Source of the DNA: JAZKFT01 sp043760535
GTDB lineage: Bacteria; Bacteroidota; Bacteroidia; Chitinophagales; Chitinophagaceae
Direction of reading: 5' to 3'
Assembly (NCBI GenBank): GCA_043760535.1
Contig: JAYUOV010000101.1
Span: 1 to 45,575, forward strand
Length of the DNA: 45,575 bases
Part shown: positions 40,824 to 45,575 of the stretch, one piece after another
Layout: every line of letters starts with the position of its first letter
How positions within the stretch are numbered: position 1 is the first letter of the stretch
Program-made: the position numbers and the translations under genes
The notes under the pieces: generated by a model
What the model was told of the DNA's origin: nothing
Database searches by the model: none
The model's input: the letters and a program-made list of their open reading frames with translations, nothing else

Positions 40824-41666
40824 TTAAGCTTTTTCTTCTTCCTTATGTTTTTTAGGCCAGCCAAAAAACACAGAAGTAATGATGGGCACCACAAAAATAC
40901 TTACCGTAAGTATAGAGGTAAATATGTCGCCTTTAACCCATTCGTGTACGCCTTCTGCTTCGGGAATTCCGCTAATAGCATTACACTCATGGTGGCCTTC
41001 TAAAAAGATGGCAAGAGCCGAGCATGGGTTAAAATGCGAGTACACCGATGATACTAATTTAATACCCAAAATGGTGATTACCAGAAAAGCTGCTGTCTCA
41101 AGAAAAGGATATTTCTCCATCAGTTTTACGAAACGCTGTGCCACAAAACGCATGGCCAAAATGCCGATAAAAACACCAATCCAAATAAGAATAAGGTTTT
41201 TACTAAATGCCACGGCCGCAAATACATTGTCTATGGAAAAGGCCATATCCATTACTTCTACCAGTGCCACAGTAGCCCAAAAATTACCCATTTGCCCTAC
41301 GGTTACCCTGTAAAGCCAATTGCCCTTTTTATCCAGCAAATCATCATCCTTTTTTACGGTTTGTTTACCCTTCCACCAATCGTAAACGAGGTATAATAAG
41401 TACAGGCCGCCTATTGGTTTTAAATACCAGAATTGTATTAAGAACGAAGCAAATAGCAAAGCCAAACCACGAAAAATATATGCACCCCAAATACCCCATT
41501 TAAGTGCTTTTTCACGTTGTTTTTCTGGCAAATCCATTACCATGGTGGCCAGTACCGCTGCATTATCTACCGAAAGCAGGCTTTCGATAATTATTAAATT
41601 GCCTACAATAGCAAGCGACGGTATTGGGTTCGAGACAATCTGTTGCCACATTTCACTTATATCCAT
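40824..41666 (-). CDS. TerC family integral membrane protein
   Basis: A 280-residue inner-membrane protein with about eight transmembrane segments. Family acidic motifs inside the membrane are ESLLSVDNAAVLATMV near residue 28 and EVMDMAFSIDNVFAAVAFS near residue 137. TerC associates with TerD-type proteins at the membrane in tellurite and metal-stress resistance, and family members are linked to Mn2+ export. An insertion with two cysteines (HFNPCSALAIFLEGHHECNA) near the C-terminus is less usual. It is about 10 kb from the terY genes, monocistronic by its terminator, and next in line to the kinase gene. Confidence 0.9.
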   Translation of the reverse strand: MDISEMWQQIVSNPIPSLAIVGNLIIIESLLSVDNAAVLATMVMDLPEKQREKALKWGIWGAYIFRGLALLFASFLIQFWYLKPIGGLYLLYLVYDWWKGKQTVKKDDDLLDKKGNWLYRVTVGQMGNFWATVALVEVMDMAFSIDNVFAAVAFSKNLILIWIGVFIGILAMRFVAQRFVKLMEKYPFLETAAFLVITILGIKLVSSVYSHFNPCSALAIFLEGHHECNAISGIPEAEGVHEWVKGDIFTSILTVSIFVVPIITSVFFGWPKKHKEEEKA

Positions 41667-41868
41667 AATTAAGGTTGTTTTATTAAAAAAGTTTGGTTGA
41701 TGAATTATTGTATTTGCAAATCTTAAATCCGAAAGGGTTCATTTAAAATTATCGCATCCTTTTAGCCGCCTGTTTCCTAAAATGGTGCCTCTCAGCTGTC
41801 TTACATTCGTATTTACGAGGTTTTGATGATCGACAATTTTAAATACACCAATCCGAATTCAAAATCGA

Positions 41869-43371
41869 TTATCCTACCATTTGAACAATCAATAGCCTGC
41901 CGCCCTCCGCCGGTGAAAGTAGAATCTTTTGCCCATCTTTTATTTCTAACATTTGGCCAACGGGAATTTCTAAGGCAGCATCCACATCTTTAAGGCCGGG
42001 CATATTTTGGTTTACAAGCACCCATCGGTTTTGGTGAAACACAAAATAGCCAACCGGTTTCTTTTGGTCGGCGGTGAGGCGTTCGTTTGGTACTATCCTT
42101 TTATTTACATGCCATGGGTAAATATATTGGTTGCTGTACACCATTAACCGATGGTTTTCGAAGCTAAACTGGCCTTTGGGGCTTTTGCTGTACAGGTTTA
42201 AAACGGGTAATTGGCCTTTGTACGGCGTTCCGCAAAAAGGGCATTTGGGTGTTTTGCTATTATCAAAAACATACCATTTCATTTCGCAGCCTTTGTTTTG
42301 GCAGGGCTGCATCAGGTCGATGGTTTTAATGATGGCTGTTTCCCACTCGTTGGCTGTGGGCCGAAGGTTCGGTTGGTGCAGGCCATCTATAAAAGCTTTG
42401 TCGAAAAGTGTTTTAATATAGGGGCCACAAATGGTGTAGGGCAGTTTGTCCACGTCGCCCCAAGGCATGGGTGCCAGGTGGCTTGGTTTAATTTGGTTGA
42501 GCTTGGGTTTGTTGCTTTTATCCGTTGGGTGTTCTACAAAAAGGGCTTTGGCACCCATGCCCAACTCTTCATCTTTATTGGGGTCGGTATCGTGTACTTT
42601 ACCGCCTCGCAGCGGGTGGCGGCGTAATAAGTACATGTAAATAAGCACGGCCAATGCATGTCTATCCGTTTCTATCCGGGGAAATTTGCGAAGTGGATCC
42701 TCTCTTTTTAAATGGATGGTAGCCATTACTTCGGGTGCTATAAAATCTGGCGTGCCTACTACATCCGGGGCAAATTTGTTTGGCACCACCAATCCATCAA
42801 TATCAATAATGGCCGCCCGGCCACTTGTAGGATCCACTAATACATTTTTATAAGATAAATCGCTATGAGCCAGCCCTGCCGAATGCAAGCGTTTTACACC
42901 TCTGCTGATGTTGAGGCAGATAATGAAGTATTTAAACCAGTCGCCTTTTTCCTGCGGATCTAGGTTTTTGTTTTGATGAAAAGCCGAGGCAAACCATTTG
43001 CCTTCTTTTTCTTTGCCTTTGATGTTTAAAAAGTCGCCGTTTTTGCTGCCGATACCAAAGAAGAAATGCTTTTGATAGGTAGGTGCCACAATGCCGAGCC
43101 GCCCCTGCCACTCTACCACTTTGGTAGGCCAGCAGTAGAGTTCCTTCCAATAATCGCCACCTACTTGGTTAAAAAACCGGTCGTAGTAATTACCCGTAAT
43201 CAATTGCAATCGCTCTTTTGCAACCATATCCTGCTTATCTCTAAAAAAGGCTACCACATAGCTTTTGTCGGGGCTAAAGTACACATCCTTCATGCCGCCC
43301 TGGCCTATTATCGTGTCTATAAACTCCACCGGGCTGCCGTCAAAGGCTGTTATTCTAATTGTGTTGGCCAT
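41869..43371 (-). CDS. TerY-associated protein kinase with zinc ribbon
   Basis: A 500-residue eukaryotic-type kinase. The Gly loop is IIGQGGMKDVYF (21-32). The catalytic loop HSDLSYKNVLVD has Asp171 and Asn176, and the metal site is DIDG (190-193) in place of DFG. GTPDFIAPEVMATIH is the APE region. The VAIK lysine is not evident: the equivalent stretch reads YVVAFFRDK. After the kinase come four cysteines of a zinc ribbon (CQNKGC ... CPFC, about 356-378) and a beta-rich end with an FHA-like pattern. This is the kinase of the known TerY-kinase-PP2C triad; the phosphatase is next door (272 bases) and TerY is at 28985 and 30043. Confidence 0.88.
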   Translation of the reverse strand: MANTIRITAFDGSPVEFIDTIIGQGGMKDVYFSPDKSYVVAFFRDKQDMVAKERLQLITGNYYDRFFNQVGGDYWKELYCWPTKVVEWQGRLGIVAPTYQKHFFFGIGSKNGDFLNIKGKEKEGKWFASAFHQNKNLDPQEKGDWFKYFIICLNISRGVKRLHSAGLAHSDLSYKNVLVDPTSGRAAIIDIDGLVVPNKFAPDVVGTPDFIAPEVMATIHLKREDPLRKFPRIETDRHALAVLIYMYLLRRHPLRGGKVHDTDPNKDEELGMGAKALFVEHPTDKSNKPKLNQIKPSHLAPMPWGDVDKLPYTICGPYIKTLFDKAFIDGLHQPNLRPTANEWETAIIKTIDLMQPCQNKGCEMKWYVFDNSKTPKCPFCGTPYKGQLPVLNLYSKSPKGQFSFENHRLMVYSNQYIYPWHVNKRIVPNERLTADQKKPVGYFVFHQNRWVLVNQNMPGLKDVDAALEIPVGQMLEIKDGQKILLSPAEGGRLLIVQMVG

Positions 43372-43437
43372 ATTGTGTTAGCTTGTCTTGTGCTACTTTT
43401 TTATTTTGAACCAAGCGAAAACCGGTCCCTGATTGAG

Positions 43438-43461
43438 CGACATTGGCGACGCTCCGTTGAA
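43438..43461 (+). repeat. Dispersed repeat with 18-bp core, copy 5
   Basis: The core is on the plus strand, opposite to the flanking kinase and phosphatase genes. Further repeat-like DNA follows (ccttctctgaaggagaagg and ggccgaaggcc) up to gctactatgaaaccc, which also flanks copy 3. Confidence 0.85.
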
Positions 43462-43584
43462 CCACATACCCTTTTTCCGCTTTCCTTCTCTGAAGGAGAA
43501 GGTGGCCGAAGGCCGGATGAGGCTGCTACTATGAAACCCATTTAAATGCGTATTTTTTCTGTAACATTTTTATCGGTTAAAGTC

Positions 43585-43603
43585 AGACGCCAGCATGGCG
43601 TCT
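43585..43603. repeat. Small hairpin downstream of the phosphatase gene
   Basis: agacgcca and tggcgtct form an 8-bp stem with a 3-base loop. It is 41 bases past the stop of the PP2C gene and may act as a weak terminator, with no clear T-run. Confidence 0.45.
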
Positions 43604-43643
43604 TTACATACTACTAACCACATCTACATTTAAAAATTGAAAT

Positions 43644-45044
43644 TTAAAACAATATCGCAATTGTCCTATCATCATGGTTCCCGGGGCTCCAGAAATCCAG
43701 CCAGGATGATAATTGGTTGGCCAGCATTTCGTTGTCTTTGTTTAATTCCACAATCGCTTTATCGTCATTTTCGCCTTGTAAATCTTTCCATAGTTTTTGC
43801 CAAATTTCAAATCTGCCAAGGTTGGCGTCTGTTTGAAATTTAGGGTCGGTAATGCCATCGGTCATCAATATTAGAGCAGTAAAATTTTCTACTACTTTTA
43901 TAGAAAAACGTTTGAAGTAGTTGTCGTCTTTAAAAATTTCGGGCATGGTGATAAACCTTGTTTGCCCAGCAAATTCGCCACCATCGGGTAAGGTAAGCAA
44001 CGAAGCGGATTGGTTTACTTCATCGTAAATACCAATGCCGCCATCGCCCACGCCAAACGATGCTATGCAGTAGCCAAAATCGAATTTTTTAACCAAAGAA
44101 AACAAAAGGGTAGCCGAAAAATCTTTGGCCGGCACTTCCTTTTTAAGAGCATATTCAGCAATGGCTTTATGTGCGGCATAAGCAGCTTTGCTTAGGTTCC
44201 CAATAAGTAATTGGCTCAGGGCCTTACTATTTTCTTCGTTTTTATCGGTACTAAATCTGGTTACTATTTCATCTATGGCCGCCCAGTCTTCCGGCGGAAT
44301 GCCAGTAGTAAAATAGTCCTGCACCGCATCGCAGGCCAGCAGGCTGCCTTTACGGCTGCTTTTGGCACTGCCGGCCCCGTCGCTTACTGCTATAATGCCC
44401 CAGCTTGTGTCTTCGTTAAATAAAAATTCAAATTCATCGTCCCGGAATTTCCCTTCGTGGGCATGGCTTCGGCCCCGCTTGCTGGCGGCCACCAATTGGT
44501 GGCTGCCAAATGGCGTGGCTACTGCTGCTGCATCTGCCTTCCAGTACAGGTCTTTTTCATCGCTTGGCAAATTTTTCCAAAGCGATTTTGGGTTGGGGTT
44601 TATTACAAAACTGATTTGCTTTTGGTACCACTCATCGCTTTCAGCTATCTGAAAACGAAAAGTGAGTTTGTAATCTCCGGCAGCTTCGGGTACACCTTTA
44701 ATGGTTCTTGTGCCGGGCTCGTATTCCAGCCCTGTTGTTTCAAATTCTACCAAATCAAAAGCCGTAATCTCGTTTAATGGAGGCTTGCTGATGTCTATTG
44801 TATGTTTATAATCCTTACCAGCAGTAGCATTGGGCAGGCTTAAATTGGCTTGTTTTATATCGTCTAGTTTTACTTTTTGTTTCCAATGGTCCAGCATGGC
44901 ATTTTGATTTTTTTGCATTTGGGAGAAGGCACCTATAACCAGTTCCTCGTTTAAGAATTCGACAAATAGCTTGCTTCGTGAAGCTGCGTCAACATTATAT
45001 TTCCTGAAGAGTGATTCTATAAAACCCTTTCGTTCGTTTATCAT
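43644..45044 (-). CDS. PP2C-family protein phosphatase with N-terminal domain (Ter triad)
   Basis: A 466-residue protein. The C-terminal 300 residues are a PP2C (PPM) phosphatase: the metal-site Asp in GIIAVSDGAGSAKSSRKGS, IASFGVGDGGIGIYD, LILMTDGITDPKF and the late Asp in GNHDDRTIAILF. The N-terminal part has a helical start (residues 1-60), then a beta segment (LEYEPGTRTIKGVPEAAGDY) typical of putative Ig-like domains. It is expected to dephosphorylate what the adjacent zinc-ribbon kinase phosphorylates, with TerY as partner. Upstream DNA to the window end carries tandem 'ggatta' runs. Confidence 0.88.
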   Translation of the reverse strand: MINERKGFIESLFRKYNVDAASRSKLFVEFLNEELVIGAFSQMQKNQNAMLDHWKQKVKLDDIKQANLSLPNATAGKDYKHTIDISKPPLNEITAFDLVEFETTGLEYEPGTRTIKGVPEAAGDYKLTFRFQIAESDEWYQKQISFVINPNPKSLWKNLPSDEKDLYWKADAAAVATPFGSHQLVAASKRGRSHAHEGKFRDDEFEFLFNEDTSWGIIAVSDGAGSAKSSRKGSLLACDAVQDYFTTGIPPEDWAAIDEIVTRFSTDKNEENSKALSQLLIGNLSKAAYAAHKAIAEYALKKEVPAKDFSATLLFSLVKKFDFGYCIASFGVGDGGIGIYDEVNQSASLLTLPDGGEFAGQTRFITMPEIFKDDNYFKRFSIKVVENFTALILMTDGITDPKFQTDANLGRFEIWQKLWKDLQGENDDKAIVELNKDNEMLANQLSSWLDFWSPGNHDDRTIAILF

Positions 45045-45220
45045 TTTACTAGGATTTGTAGGATTGGAGGATGATTGGATTAAGGATTATGGATTAGGAT
45101 TTAAAGATGTTAGGATTGATTTTTAGGGCTTTTACGAGAGACTTGTAAGCTAAGTTGTAAATCTTAAAAGTGAAGCAAGGTCATCCTTTAAAATACCTCA
45201 TTCTTATAATCCTATCATCT

Positions 45221-45575
45221 TTAAATCTTAGTAGATTCTGGATGTTTTGTGTTGTAAATTCTCCTGTATTGCAAGCTATTACTGCCGAAATTTAGAATTA
45301 AGCCAACTGGTTTGTTATAAGCTTCTAAATAGTTTCTGCATTGGTTAAGGGTTGCATCGTTTAGTTCTATAATAGCTTTAAGTTCTACCATTATCTGGTT
45401 TTCAACAAAAAAATCTACCCTTCTATTGCCTACTTCTATTCCATCATAATACACCAACATTTCCATCTCCATTTGAAAGGCTAAGCCTTGCTTCTTCATT
45501 TCTATTGCCATGGCACGTTGGTATATTTTTTCTGGAAACCCATTTCCTAACGCACTATGAACCTTCATGGCACAA
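45221..45575 (-). CDS. GxxExxY family protein, N-terminus cut by the window edge
   Basis: The visible 115 residues start inside the protein: the frame is open to the right edge (Cys-Ala before MKVHSALGNG), and family members usually have about 10 more residues there. The naming motif is GFPEKIY. DFFVENQIMVELKAI is the conserved PD-(D/E)XK-like core (Asp, then Glu-x-Lys), and LNQCRNYLEAYNKPVGLILNFG closes it. It is a nuclease-like fold of unknown role, common in Bacteroidota. Confidence 0.88.
   Translation of the reverse strand, partial: CAMKVHSALGNGFPEKIYQRAMAIEMKKQGLAFQMEMEMLVYYDGIEVGNRRVDFFVENQIMVELKAIIELNDATLNQCRNYLEAYNKPVGLILNFGSNSLQYRRIYNTKHPESTKI

Overview
The window comes from a member of the Bacteroidota, most likely a Chitinophagaceae-type gliding soil or freshwater bacterium. 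The evidence is four secreted proteins with type IX secretion (T9SS type A) C-terminal sorting domains, the gliding-motility ABC transporter genes gldF/gldG, a fused MurF-alanine racemase, a TAnnTTTG-type -7 promoter element, few visible Shine-Dalgarno sites and moderately AT-rich DNA. This placement is an inference; there is no rRNA in the window. I saw no tRNA, rRNA, CRISPR array or prophage.

Layout. 1-4430: a SET-domain protein, then a two-gene operon of secreted proteins (one with duplicated dockerin-like C-terminal repeats, one with a T9SS sorting domain), then 0.8 kb of AT-rich DNA with no gene. 4431-11542: 2-oxoglutarate dehydrogenase E2 (sucB), an RsmB/RsmF-type rRNA m5C methyltransferase, a secreted subtilase, a PQQ-type sugar dehydrogenase lipoprotein, a stretch of small or start-less ORFs, and methylmalonyl-CoA epimerase. 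11783-14571: the iron-sulfur assembly set iscS-iscU-iscA, with a broken MazF-type toxin-antitoxin module lying between iscS and iscU. 14642-19529: two large secreted T9SS proteins. 19699-22452: gldF and gldG.

22486-30678 is a tellurite-resistance (Ter) type stress island: a small coiled-coil membrane protein, three TerD paralogues, a HAD-fold protein, a phosphoribosyltransferase, an orphan lipoprotein and two tandem TerY (vWA) proteins. It is interrupted by an Rpn/PD-(D/E)XK transposase-like nuclease. The partners that complete the known TerY-kinase-phosphatase set lie 11 kb further on (kinase 41869-43371, PP2C phosphatase 43644-45044), next to a TerC membrane protein (40824-41666). Between the two halves sit mostly housekeeping genes: GSCFA protein, HMG-CoA lyase, Uma2 nuclease, RlmB, acyl-CoA-binding protein, a saccharopine dehydrogenase-aldehyde dehydrogenase lysine catabolic pair, and MurF-Alr. 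The right edge cuts a GxxExxY protein.

How parts work together. The Ter proteins are expected to form a calcium-binding, phosphorylation-controlled stress complex at the membrane: TerD and TerC, with TerY and the kinase and phosphatase as the regulatory module, and HAD plus PRTase as part of a small-molecule biosynthetic module. The saccharopine dehydrogenase and ALDH form consecutive steps of lysine degradation. IscS/IscU/IscA form one Fe-S assembly line.

The intergenic DNA is unusually rich in short dispersed repeats: five copies with an identical 18-bp core, four of a GC-rich hairpin element, several long palindromes, and AATCATAAATC-type spacers. Some of these touch gene starts, most clearly gldG, which has no ATG, GTG or TTG start ahead of its N-terminal membrane helix.
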